Shown here one piece after another: positions 22,621-61,760 of a DNA stretch of 64,000 bases (positions within the stretch are counted from its first letter, which is position 1; each line of letters begins with the position of its first letter). The translations under genes and the position numbers were made by a program. The notes under the pieces were generated by a model that was given only the letters and a program-made list of their open reading frames with translations, did not search any database and was not told the origin of the DNA. Source of the DNA: Diphasiastrum complanatum (taxonomy: Eukaryota; Streptophyta; Lycopodiopsida; Lycopodiales; Lycopodiaceae); contig CM055099.1 in NCBI GenBank assembly GCA_029204225.1, positions 61,907,753 to 61,971,752 of the forward strand. Reading direction: 5' to 3'.

Positions 22621-22939
22621 CTTGAGCCTCATTTTGCTCGTGATTTTTGTGATCGCATCCAGCTTACTACTTATTCTGGTTCATCCGATGGGAATATCTT
22701 GGAAAATTGGTTCTCTAAGTTAGAAACCTGTTTTCTTATGTATTCCAAGACTGAAACCCAGAAAGTGCAGTTGGCTGCGTTACATTTAGATGGTCGAGCT
22801 CAGACTTGGTGGCGTGTCTATCGCTCTGAGCCTACTCGTGATGGATTACATATATGGCCTACTTTTCAGCATGATCTTCATATGGCTATGATTGACCCAC
22901 AGTGGTTGGTTCGCCAATGTGATCTGTTTCGTAGCCTTC
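22621..22939 (+). pseudogene. Ty3 family B1 gag, N-terminal part
   Basis: It encodes SSDGNILENWFSKLETCF, LAALHLDGRAQTWWRVY and DPQWLVRQCDLFRSLRH, the capsid domain of plant gypsy gag. It matches the B2 gag read on the other strand (27603-27410). The frame leaves gag exactly at the B2 insertion. Confidence 0.88.
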
Positions 22940-22944
22940 GCCAT

Positions 22945-23356
22945 AGTTACGAATAGAGCCACAGCTGATCTAGAGCTAAGCTATGAAAGCATCACATAAG
23001 CAAGACTTAAGCTATGAAAGCGGGACATAAGCAAGACTTAACCCTAGAAAGCAGGAAAGAGAGAGATCAAGGAGGCTAAAGAGAGAGATCAATATCATCA
23101 GCTGAATAACAAATGACACAGTTTCCCTACTTATAGCCAAGAGGAAGCCCTAAAAGGAAGCTTCTGGTGGCTAGCGCCCAACTGGGAGGGAAATAGTGCA
23201 TATGTCCAAATGGCATAATAATGAGTAATAAGGCCAAAGGCCAACCATATAGTCTAAGTGTCACTAATGAATAAAAAAGGGCCCAAGGCCTGCTTATGCA
23301 TAAAGTAAAGTAAATGTAAATGGACGCGGCGAATGTAATGAGCAGAGTCCATAACT
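22945..23356 (-). repeat. Ty3 family B2 3' LTR
   Basis: 412 bp. In element sense it starts AGTTATGGAC and ends GTAACT, giving AGTTA...TAACT termini instead of TG...CA. The outer end was fixed by comparison with copy B3, where the same sequence begins directly after the PBS. Confidence 0.85.
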
Positions 23357-23403
23357 CTCCCTGGCACAAAAGAAAAAGACCCAACTGCCGAAAAGAAACT
23401 GGA

Positions 23404-24614
23404 TCAAGTAGCAGCAAGCCCTGGTGCATCAACAGCTAGAACAACATCTGATGTAGAGGAATCAACAACTGCAGCAAGAGCACAAGCCTGATCCGCAAGT
23501 GATGGTGTATGATAAAAGACATCTATAGGCTCCCATGTGGCCTCCTCAATGGGACGACCATCCCACTGGACCAAAAACTGAATCTGCCGGCGGCGTCGAC
23601 TATGGTAGAGACGAACCTGTAATATAGCAGTAGGTAAAAATGGAAATAACTCTGGAGCAGTAGGAAACTCAGCATCACAAGGAGCGTCATCCTCAATAGC
23701 AGCACATAATAAACTGACATGGAATACATCACAGGCGCGTGTGGAAGCAGGAAGCTGTAAGCGATATGTAACTGGACTAAGAACATCCAAAATGCGATAA
23801 GGCCCATAATAACGTGGTGCAAGCTTCTCAATAGAAGCATGGCCCTGGACAAAATGATGACGTGCAAACCGTAGGCGTAGATAAACCATATCTCCAAGCT
23901 GAAACTCAACATGGCGGCGTTGACGATCAATTGAGGTCTGATAACGCTGCTGAACATGCTGTAAATGAGAACTGGCCCGGGTAATAAGCTCTTGAGCACC
24001 TGATAGAAAAGATGCAAGTGTGACAGGTGTATCCTCAGGAGGGAGCCATGAGATAATAAAAATGGTGAGACACCTGTGCTGGTACTAACAGAGCTATTAT
24101 AGCTATACTCTGCTAAACATAAATGCTGATCCCAATCCTTCCCTGAAGGAGTAACAAAATGGCGTAAATAATCCTCAAGGATCCTGTTAAGGACCTCAGA
24201 CTGCCTATCAGAAGTAGAATGATAAGGAGAACCCATAAAAAGTTGAACATCCAAAATATGCATAAGCTCTGTCCAGAATATAGATGTAAACTTACTATCC
24301 CGATCAGAAAGGATAGTACGAGGAAATCCATGCAGGCGGAAAATCTCTGACAGGAACAAACATGCACACTGCTCTGCTGTGATAGTACTGCGAACTGGGA
24401 TAAAATGTGCCTGTTTCGAGAACCTGTTAACTACCACCATACATGAATCGTGACCACGCTGGGTATGGGGAAGGCCAAGGATAAAGTCCATAGATATATC
24501 AGTCCACTGGTGATGAGGAATAGGCCAACTCTGGAGCAAACCAGCAGATTTAGCACGGGAGTACTTATTACGAAGACAAAAAGGACAGGTACAAATAAGT
24601 ACAGCAAGCTCAGA
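23404..24614 (-). pseudogene. Ty3 family B2 integrase core and chromodomain
   Basis: The core (about 24050-24539) has ISMDFILGLPHTQRG, ILSDRDSKFTSIFWTEL and NRILEDYLRHFV. A frameshift near 24040 leads to the C-terminal frame (23404-23889) with YYGPYRILDVLSPVTYRLQL and the chromodomain QFLVQWDGRPIEEATWEPID. A TGA near 24613 separates the core from the zinc-binding module, probably from CGA. Confidence 0.9.
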
Positions 24615-25337
24615 TCAAAGAGAGGGCCAATAGAAATGGTCTTTGAGACGAGCATAAGACTTCTGAAAACCAAAGTGACCCCCAATAGGAGAGGAATGAG
24701 CATCCGACAACAATTGGGAACGGATACCCAAGTAACTAGGAATACAAAGAGAATCATAACGATAAAGACGGTTGTCAACAATGGTGTAAACCTGATGAGG
24801 ACGGGACGAAACAGGTGGGGCAGAACTATAAACATCACGAAAATCAGAACATGTAAGGTATGCTGCAGATAGATCATCAAACCATGGAGGAATAGTAGAA
24901 ATGAGTGTATTCAACAAAGCTGGAAGACGAGATAATGCATCAGCAGTAGTGTTAGCACGACCAGGACGATACAATATGGAAAAATTAAAAGACTGTAAAA
25001 ACTGCAACCAACGAAATTGACGATCACTAAGGTCACGTTGAGAAAACAGATAATGTAAAGACTGGTGATCAGTAATAATGTCAAATGGAACTCGATACAG
25101 ATAATGACGCCACTTCTTAAGAGCATAGATAATAGCAAGAAGCTCTTTCTCATGCATAGAATAACGTTGCGACGACGCGACTCATAAGCAATAATACATT
25201 GTGACTGGCGAAGTAAAGCACCCAAACCAACATTACTAGCATCAGTCTCAACAAGAAACTTCTTGTCAAACTGTGGTAAACACATAGCGGCAGCATCAAC
25301 AACAGCACGACGAAGAGTATCAAACGCTGACTGACAA
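24615..25337 (-). pseudogene. Ty3 family B2 RNase H and integrase zinc finger
   Basis: FLVETDASNVGLGALL at about 25230-25280, a frame change, then HEKELLAIIYALKKWRHYLY, ITDHQSL and TTADALSRLPALL, and finally GGHFGFQKSYARLKDHFYWP of the HHCC module. Confidence 0.9.
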
Positions 25338-26579
25338 TCAGAAGTCCAAAGTACTAGACTTCTTCAAAAGTGCATGAAGGGGAGCTGCAATAGTGGCAAA
25401 ATGAGGAACTGGACGATGAAGGTGAGTGGCTAACCCAAGGAACATACGAACATGATGAATATCAGTTGGTATAGGCCAATCCTGGATGGCTTGAACCTTA
25501 TGAGGGTCCAGACGAATGTGTCCATTACAAACAAGAAAACCAAGAAACTCGATCTCAGAGACAACAAAAGAACATTTAGACAACTTAGCAAAGGATTGGT
25601 GATATACAAGTAACTTAAATACAGAGGAAAGATGGGAAACATGCTCAACAAGAGATTGACTAAAAATAAGAATATCATCCAAATAAACCAAGACACAATG
25701 ACCAAGAAGCGGACACATGACGTTATTTATCACATTCCGGAACGTAGGAGGGCCATTAGTAACACCAAAAGGAAGCACACGAAATTCATATAAACCAAGA
25801 TGAGTACGAAAAGCAGTCTTATGTTCGTCAGAAGGGTGCATCCTGATTTGGTAATATCCAGAATGAAGGTCTAACTTGGAAAAGGTTTTAGAGGTACCGA
25901 GCTGGTCAAAGAGGTCATCCATGTGTGGAATAGGGTATTGATTACGAATAGTCAACTTATTTAAAGCACGGTAATCAATACAAAGGCGTTTGGTACCATC
26001 TTTCTTACTAACAAGGAGAACAAGGGCACCAAAAGGGCTGTGACTAGGAACAATGAGACCCTGATCTAACAAGGCAGTAATATGGAGCTCAAGCTCATCA
26101 CGCTCAGATCGAGACATACGAAAAGGGGGACGGGAAGGAGGAGCAGAACCAGGACGCAAGTCAATATGATGGTTCACGTCACGTAATGGTGGTAGCGTCG
26201 TAGGTTCTGAAAAGACAAAAGCATATTGATGTAATAAGTCAGAGATCACTTGAGGAACAACTGCTGGAGTAGAAACTGGAGGAACTGGTACTGCCCGCTG
26301 AACACATAATAAGGCTGCACAATGAGCCTTCGGCAGGCTGCGAACAAACTGCTTCCCAGTAATCAACTGGAAGTCTCCTTGAGAATCAATGCCAACAAGT
26401 GAGTGTGTAACTGCATCATGTACAAATGTCAATGTCTGCTGTGTCAAGTCCAGTGTAACGGTTCCAAGAGATGCAAACCAATCAGCACCAAGGATAAGAT
26501 CATAACGCTCCATAGGAATAATGTAAAGATCTGCCTGTCTAGAAAAATCTCCAATGCGGTATGGTAAACGTTGAAACAT
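25338..26579 (-). pseudogene. Ty3 family B2 protease (C-terminal part) and reverse transcriptase
   Basis: A 413-residue frame. It begins in the protease end (LILGADWFASLGTVTLDL). RT motifs follow: [47 protein letters not shown] and the catalytic VYLDDILIFSQ. This RT core is uninterrupted, in contrast to B1 where it is deleted. Confidence 0.93.
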
Positions 26580-27857
26580 CTGAGAACTATAAAAGAATGG
26601 GAACTGGCAACCTCAACTGTGAGAGGCTGTGAAGCAGGAACAGGTGAAGCACGGATCCGACTAGTGATATAACTGCTAATAAAATTATGAGTGCTGCCAG
26701 TATCAACTAAAGCAATATACTCACGACCTGTAATACGTACAAGTAACCGACTGGAGCGAGGACCAGGACGCCCTGTCCAAGTAGCATAGGCAAGCTGAGC
26801 ATGGCAAGTAGCAGGAAGTAAATCAGTGGAAGGCTCAGAGGATAGGTCAGGCTCATCAGAAATATGAATGTAGATATCGGAATCATCTGGAGTAGTGCCC
26901 TCATGGTAAAAAACAACAGTAGTAGTAGGGAGAGGTTGACAGCAATCACGGGCAAAATGGTCAGGACTCTTACAACGAAAGCAAAGATGCTTCTGCTGAA
27001 GGTCAGCGAACTCTGCAGACGTGTAACGTCAGACAAAAGCAGGTCGAGGAGTCGGAGGACGAGGAGACAGAGGGACAATGGAGAGAGCTGGAACAGAAGG
27101 GGCAGGTGTAGGGGTGGACGTAGCGGGAAAAGATGAAACAGAAGGACGGGGTCGGGAGAAGCGGGAAGGTGTCAGAGTACTTATGCTGTAAAGTACTGGC
27201 AAAAGACATCGCCTCAACAAGTGTGGGAGGACGGAAGGAAGAAACATCATAACGTAAAGCACCACGAAGGCCAACAATGTAACGAGAAATAAGCTCAGTG
27301 GGTTGTAGATCTTTGAAAAGATAAGAAAGCTCCATAAACTGATCTGTATAAGAAGCAAGATCACTGGTCTGAGTGAGACTACGGAATGTATCACGTTGGT
27401 GGTCGAGCCATTGAGGATCAATCATAGCATGACGGAGGTCACGGCGAAAAGTATGCCATGCATGGAGCCCTTCCCGATCAAGATCAGCTCTATAAACTCG
27501 CCACCACGTGATGGCGCGTCCACCTAAATGTAAAGCAGCCAACTGGATCTTCTGAGGATCAGTCTTAGGGTAGATTTGAAAATATGTGTCAAGCATAACC
27601 AATTCTCTAATAAGTTCCCGTCAGAGGAACCGAAATAGGTAGCAAGCTGTACCCTACCACGAAAGTCTCGAGCAAAGTGTGGCTCAGGAAGTGGGGGACG
27701 TGAAAAGAAACCAGGAGGTGGGTTAGGTGGAATGAACGGTCCACCACCAGGCTGACTAGCAGAGGAAGATGGAAATCCAAATGGAGTGGGAGTCCCAAAT
27801 GAAGGAAAAACAAGAGCTTTACCAGGACCATGAGGTTGTAAAGAATCATTCTGGGAG
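26580..27857 (-). pseudogene. Ty3 family B2 gag and protease start
   Basis: Gag capsid region at about 27180-27690 (LAALHLGGRAITWWRVYRAD, DTFRSLTQTSDLASYTDQF), then a Pro/Ser-rich linker in another frame with a stop at 27029, the zinc knuckle CFRCKSPDHFARDC (about 26940-26985) and the protease ALVDTGSTHNFISSY. At least two frameshifts. Confidence 0.88.
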
Positions 27858-27882
27858 TATGTAATGAGCCGAGTCCATAATT
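27858..27882 (-). repeat. Ty3 family B2 5' LTR stub
   Basis: 25 bp that match the inner end of the LTR at 23332-23356 (TGTAATGAGC-GAGTCCATAA). Everything between this stub and gag is deleted. Confidence 0.75.
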
Positions 27883-27887
27883 GCCAT

Positions 27888-28457
27888 ACTAGTCATTTGA
27901 CTGCTTATATTGATCAGTTTACTGAGCTTTCTTACCTTTTTACTGATCTTCATCCTACAGAGTTTATTTCACGTTTTATTGCCGGTCTTAGAGGCTCCTT
28001 ACGATATGATGTTTCCTCTTTTCGGCCTCCTACTCTCTCAGATGCTATCTCCCTGGCTACTACCCTGCAGCATAAGTATCCTGAGTTGTCCACTTCTTCT
28101 CGTTTTTCTCGCCCTCTTTCCCTTGCTTGTCCTACTTTGGCTTCTTCTACTACCGTTCCCTCTCGCCCTTCTACACCTCGCCCTGCCTTTGTTCGCCGTT
28201 ATTCGGCCGCAGAGTTCGCTGGGATTCAACAAAAGCGCCTCTGTTATCGCTGTAAGAGTCCAGATCATCTTGCTCGTGATTGCCGACAGTCTTTTGGTCC
28301 TCCTACCGCTGTTTTTTACCATGAGACTCTTACTCCTAATGATTCTGATGTTTATATCCAGATTCTTGATACTTCTGACCCACATTTTGTTGATGAGTCG
28401 GCTGACCCGCTCCCTGATGATCCTGCTTCTGCTGCTTGCCATGCGCAGCTTGCTTAA
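27888..28457 (+). pseudogene. Ty3 family B1 gag, C-terminal part
   Basis: It continues the gag cut at 22939: HLTAYIDQFTELSYLF, FIAGLRGSLRYDVSSFRPPT, then the knuckle CYRCKSPDHLARDC at about 28240-28285. It ends with a stop at 28455. Confidence 0.9.
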
Positions 28458-29453
28458 GCTACTTGGGCTGGGCGTCCTGGTCCTCATTCTATTCGGTTAC
28501 GTGTTCGCATTTTGGGACGAGAGTATATTGCTTTGGTGGATACGGGCGGTACAAACTCATTTATTAGCAGTTACATTTCTACCAGGATTCATGCTACACC
28601 TATTTCTGCTACACAGTCTCTCAGTGTCGAGGTTGCTAGCTCACATACTTTTATCAGCTCTCAGATGTTTCAGGGCTTGGACTATAGCATTGGTGACTTC
28701 TCTGGACAGGCAGATTTCTATATTATTCCTCTGGAGCGCTATGACATTATTCTTGGTGCAGATTGCTTTTCATCCCTTGGTACTCTTGCTGTGGATCTTT
28801 CTCAGCAGACATTGTCTTTTACACATGCTGGTGGACATCATTTACTTTCTGGTATTGATTCCCAGGGTGACTATCAGTTGGTTACCGGGAAGCAGTTTAT
28901 GCGTAGCCTACGAAAGGCTCAGGGTGCATCTCTTTTTATCATTCAGAGTACATCAGTTGCTGCTCCTCCTGCTCCATCCATGGGTCCTCTTCCTCAGGTG
29001 ATTTCTGACTTATTGCATCGGTATTCTGTGGTCTTTTCAGAACCTACGTCTCTGCCACCATTACGAGATGTCACCCACCATATTGATCTTATTCCTGGTG
29101 CTACCCCCCCTCTCGTGCTCCATATTGTATGTTTAAAGATGAACGTGATGAGGTCCAGCTCCAAATTGCTTCCCTTTTACGTCAGGGCCTCATTGTTCCT
29201 AGCCATAGTCCTTTTGGTGCTCCTATCCTCCTTGTTGTTTGAATTACTTATTAAGCTTCAACTGTTCGCCAAATTGTCCAAATGTTCTTTTGCCGTGGCT
29301 GAAATCGAATTTTTGGGTTTTCTTATTTGTGGTGGACGTATTCGTCTTGATCCTCGGAAAGTTCAGGCTATTGAGAATTGGCCTGTCCCAACGGATATTC
29401 ATTTTGTTCGTATGTTTTTAGGTTTTGGCAACCCATCTTCGTCGTCCTGTTAA
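28458..29453 (+). pseudogene. Ty3 family B1 protease and deleted reverse transcriptase
   Basis: The protease reads EYIALVDTGGTNSFISSYIS with an intact DTG, then ILGADCFSSLGTLAVDLS. RT starts (LPPLRDVTHHIDLIPG), but near 29235-29260 it jumps to KLSKCSFAVAEIEFLGFLIC. The fingers and the YLDD catalytic segment seen in B2 are deleted, about 300 bp. The copy cannot encode an active RT. Confidence 0.9.
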
Positions 29454-29499
29454 GTATTTTGCCACTGTGGCTGCTCGCTTCATTCGTTACTAAAGAAGT

Positions 29500-31449
29500 C
29501 TCATGCCTTTGTTTGGACTTCTAAGTGCCAAACTGCTTTTGATGCTTTACGTCATGCCATTGTTTCTGCTACGGTTATGTGTCTTCCCCAATTTGATCAG
29601 CGTTTTATTGTTGAGACTGATGCTAGTGCTATTGGTTTAGGCGCTCTTCTCCGTTAGTCCGAGTGTGTTATTGCTTATGAGTCTCGTCGTTTGCGCTCTT
29701 ATGAGCAACGTTACTCTGTACATGAAAAAGAGCTACTTGCTGTCATCCATGCTCTTAAGAAATGGCGTCATTATTTGTATCGTGTTCCCTTTGATATTAT
29801 TACTGATCATCAGTCTCTCCGTTATCTTTTTTCTCAGCGTGATCTTAGTGATCGTCAATATCGTTGGTTACAATTTTTACAGTCTTTTCATTTTGATATT
29901 TTGTATCGTCCAGGCAAGGCAAACACGGCCGCTGATGCTTTATCTCGTCTTCCTGCATTGTTACATAGTATTGCTGCTTCAGTTCCTTCTTGGTTTGATG
30001 ATTTACCGGCCGCATATTTGTCTTGTTCTGATTTTTCAGATGTTTATCATACTCGTCCCCTTTCGTCCTCTCGGAAGTTCCAGGTTTATACTATTGTTGA
30101 TGATCGTTTATACCACTATGGTGCTTTATGTATTCCCAGTTCTCTTTCCATTCGTCCTCAGTTGTTGTATGATGCTCATGCATCCCCTATTGGTGGCCAT
30201 TTTGGTTTTCAAAAGTCTTATGCACGTCTTAAAGACAATTTCTATTGGCCATCCAGGAAGTCTGAGCTAGCCCATCTTATTCGTGATTGTCCTTTTTGTG
30301 CCCGTAATAAATACTCCCGTGCTAAGTCCGCTGGTTTGCTCCAGAGTTGGCCCATTCCTCATCGCCAGTGTACCCGCCGTGGTCATGACTCTTGTATGGT
30401 GGTGGTAGATCGGTTCTCGAAACAGGCACACTTTATACCGGTCCGCAGTACTATTACAGCTGAGCAGTGCACACATCTTTTTCTATAAGATATTTTTCGC
30501 CTGCATGGTATGCCACGTACTATCCTATCTGATCGGGATAGTAAGTTTACATCTACGTTCTGGACAGAGCTTATGCGTATTTTGGATGTACAGCTTCTGA
30601 TGGGTATGACTTATTATTCTACTGCTGATGGGCAGACTGAGGTCCTTAATCGGATCCTTGAGGATTACCTTCGACATTTTGTTTCTCCTTCCGGGAAGGA
30701 TTGGGACCAACATTTATGTTTGGCAGAGTATAGCTATAATAGCTCTGTTAGTACCAGCACTGGAGTTTCACCTTTCTTATTGGCTCATGGGTATGCTCCA
30801 CTTTTGTCAGGGGTGCCTCTTCCTCCTGATGATACACCAGTTACCATTGCTTCTTTTTTATCTGGTGTTCGTGAGCTTATTGCTAGGGCTACTACTCACT
30901 TACAGCATGTTCAACAACGCTATCAGACTTCTGTTGATCGTCATCGCCGTCATGTTGAGTTTCAGGTTGGTGATATGGTTTACCTCCGGTTACGCTTTGC
31001 ACGTCATCACTTTGTTCAGGGTCACGCTTCTACTGAGAAGCTTGCACAACGCTATTATGGGCCTTACTGTATCTTGGATCGCCTCAGCCCTGTTACATAC
31101 CGGTTACAGTTGCCTGATTCTACACAAGCTTGTGATATCTTTCATGTTAGCCTGTTACGAGCTGCCATTGAGGATGATGCTCCTCGCGATCTCACATTTC
31201 CTACAGAGCCAGAGCTGTTCCCTTTTTTCGCCAGCCGCCATCCATTAGGTTCGTCTTCAGTATAGTCGACGTCGTAGGCAGGTTCAGTTTCTAGTACAGT
31301 GGGATGGTTGTCCTCTTGAGGAGGCCACTTGGGAGCCTATTGATGTGTTTTATCATACACCATTATTGGCAGATCAGGCTCGAGCCCTCATGGCTTTAGT
31401 TCTCTCCTCTACTACAGATGTCATTGTAGATGTTCCCTCTGCTTCATGA
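29500..31449 (+). pseudogene. Ty3 family B1 RNase H, integrase and chromodomain
   Basis: RNase H: HEKELLAVIHALKKWRHYLY and NTAADALSRLPALLH. The integrase zinc module: GGHFGFQKSYARLK and CPFCARNKYSRAK. The core: VDRFSKQAHFIPV, a TAA at 30486-30488, then ILSDRDSKFTSTFWTEL and TEVLNRILEDYLRHF. A frame change near 31265 leads to the chromodomain QFLVQWDGCPLEEATWEPID and a stop at 31447-31449. Around 29655 a further TAG interrupts the first part. Confidence 0.9.
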
Positions 31450-31666
31450 TTCGGCTAGCTATGACTATTCTTTATTGTCGTATTTGCTTAGTACTTGCTT
31501 TACATAGTTATGATGCTTTTGGGGTATCTGTTGTGACGACTTATGTCCTCTCCATCAGTATTTCCATTAGTTCGTGATTTTTTAGTATTTAGCGTGCTTA
31601 CATTATTGTTTTAGATAGTCATTATGCTTGCTAGCCGGTGGAGGGCTTTGTTTTTCTGCATGGGAG

Positions 31667-32056
31667 AGTTATGGACTTGGCTCATTATATTCGCCGCGTC
31701 CATTCTTTTATTGTTATTATGCATAAGCAGGCCTAAGGGCCCTTTTTATTCATATACTGGCCTTGGGCCCTATTTGGATATATTTTTAGGTCTTGGTCAC
31801 ATTGATTTCGAGTGGGGGTCCTCCTATTGGGAGGGCGCACTATTTTCCCTCCAAATCCTTTTCCCTCCCTTTTTTTGAATCCTCCATTTGATTCAGGGAG
31901 AGGGTATAAGTAGGGCAGCATTGTATTCCTTTATTGAGTTTATGATGATTGCTCCTCTTTAGCCTCCTTAAGCATTCTCTTCCTGCTTTCTAGCTTAAGT
32001 CCTGCTTTCTAGCATAGCTAGTGAATCTTAGCTTGTAATTGGTGTCGTCTCTATTG
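31667..32056 (+). repeat. Ty3 family B1 3' LTR
   Basis: It starts AGTTATGGACTTGGCTC as in B2 (read on the other strand) and can be followed through GCATAAGCAGGCC and TTTAGCCTCCTT to about 32056. The 3' edge is degenerate and not precisely fixed. A TATA-like GGTATAAGTAGG occurs at 31904. Confidence 0.75.
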
Positions 32057-32149
32057 CCGTGTCCATCTGGGCTGTGGCCTAATAGCTGACTGTCTCTATG
32101 GCCGTCGACATGGTCTCTGCTGTCGATGTATGAAGGAATCTGGAATCTT

Positions 32150-32280
32150 GGCCTCACGTAGTCGCTAGATGAGAAGAAAGCGTGGAACAGAATCAAAGGA
32201 TTTCCTGAAGTCAACAAAGCAACAATAAACCCTTTGTCTCCTATGCGTGGCCTCCTTAATGACTCTTTACTGTAGAGTTG
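32150..32280 (-). mobile_element. Short LINE RT fragment
   Basis: The minus strand reads VYCCFVDFRKSFDSVPRFLL, the first palm motif of the LINE family in this window. Only about 130 bp are recognisable. Confidence 0.8.
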
Positions 32281-33163
32281 CCAGAATCAGCATTATGATT
32301 GCCCTAGTACTAGCCTGGTGTTGTAGTATAGTATTGGGTTTGTGAGCAGGTTATATTCATTCTTGCATGGCTTTATGATCCTTTCTTAATTGTATTACTC
32401 AGTCAAGCCATGCTAGCTGAGCCTTGGAGCCTTGGCACTTGCTCACAGGTGTTTATTGTTGGTATGAAATTTGCATGTATTATTTTCTGCTTAAGGTTAT
32501 GGCCATTGGCTCCTTAGGGACAATCAGTTTTTTGAATTTCAGAAGAGGAATAAAAGTTACTTGCAAGGCAATTTGTTTATGTTTATAGCCATTGACTTCT
32601 TAGCTTAGGGACAGTTCATTTCTCAGAATTTGAAAATTTTGGGACCTGACTGTGGAGTGACAATTGGTTGCAAGATAGTCTACTAACTAGTTTGAAGATC
32701 TGTGGAACCATCAAAAAACAAAACGTCTTTGGAACTCGTAGATGATGTAGGAACTTCATACGAAAAGTTGACATTGCTTGTCATGCAAGGCAGCATTTTA
32801 CTGAGCATCTAAATTGGAGCTTCTCATATATTTGTAAATTTCTCTACTGTGGCATCAGATGGACTTGATTAGGTTCCCGACTTATTGTCTTAGTCTTACT
32901 TTTGTACATTGTTGAGCTTTCTAAGATTTACATCAAAGACAAAGTATTGATTGTCAATTATTATCTGAGTAAGAATTACTTTTGTACATTGGTGAGCTTT
33001 CTAGGCTCTACAGCAAAGATAAAGGATTGATGGCTTTTAAGTCGCTTTGTCGCTAGTTTGGCTTTTCATTTGCTTGCAAGATGTAAAATGTTTTGTTGAT
33101 TTTGTGGACCCATAATCTGATAAAAGTGAACGATGCTAAACGTTGTCATGATATGCTTTATAG
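32281..33163 (+). other. Non-coding sequence upstream of the first recognised host exon
   Basis: AT-rich intron-like DNA with no recognised exon. Exon A enters in phase 0 without a start codon, so at least one 5' exon must lie further left or be unrecognised. The polypyrimidine-poor acceptor TTATAG ends at 33163. Confidence 0.5.

Positions 33164-61760
<28,597 letters not shown>

Larger units (their letters stand above)
22940..27887 (-). mobile_element. Ty3/gypsy family B, minus-strand copy (B2), TSD GCCAT
   Basis: Inserted into the gag of B1 in opposite orientation. GCCAT flanks it at 22940-22944 and 27883-27887, and joining the flanks restores the B1 gag reading RHTSHL. It has a 412-bp 3' LTR, the full set of pol domains and most of gag. 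The 5' LTR is reduced to a 25-bp stub (27858-27882), so PBS, leader and gag start are deleted. Frameshifts and stops occur throughout. Confidence 0.9.
22621..32056 (+). mobile_element. Ty3/gypsy family B, plus-strand copy (B1), split by B2
   Basis: The gag N-terminal part is at 22621-22939, and the rest of the element at 27888-32056, after removal of the minus-strand copy B2. Domains in order: gag, zinc knuckle, protease, RT (core deleted), RNase H, integrase, chromodomain, 3' LTR. No 5' LTR, PBS or leader is visible, so it is 5'-truncated. Confidence 0.9.

Noticed and set aside
22699..22956. Independent small host gene
   Set aside because: It is the capsid part of gypsy gag (LAALHLDGRAQTWW) and continues at 27888 after the B2 insertion.
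32281..33163. First exon with the SMARCAL1 start codon
   Set aside because: No ATG-led frame ending in a donor with phase 0 and family-like sequence could be found here.
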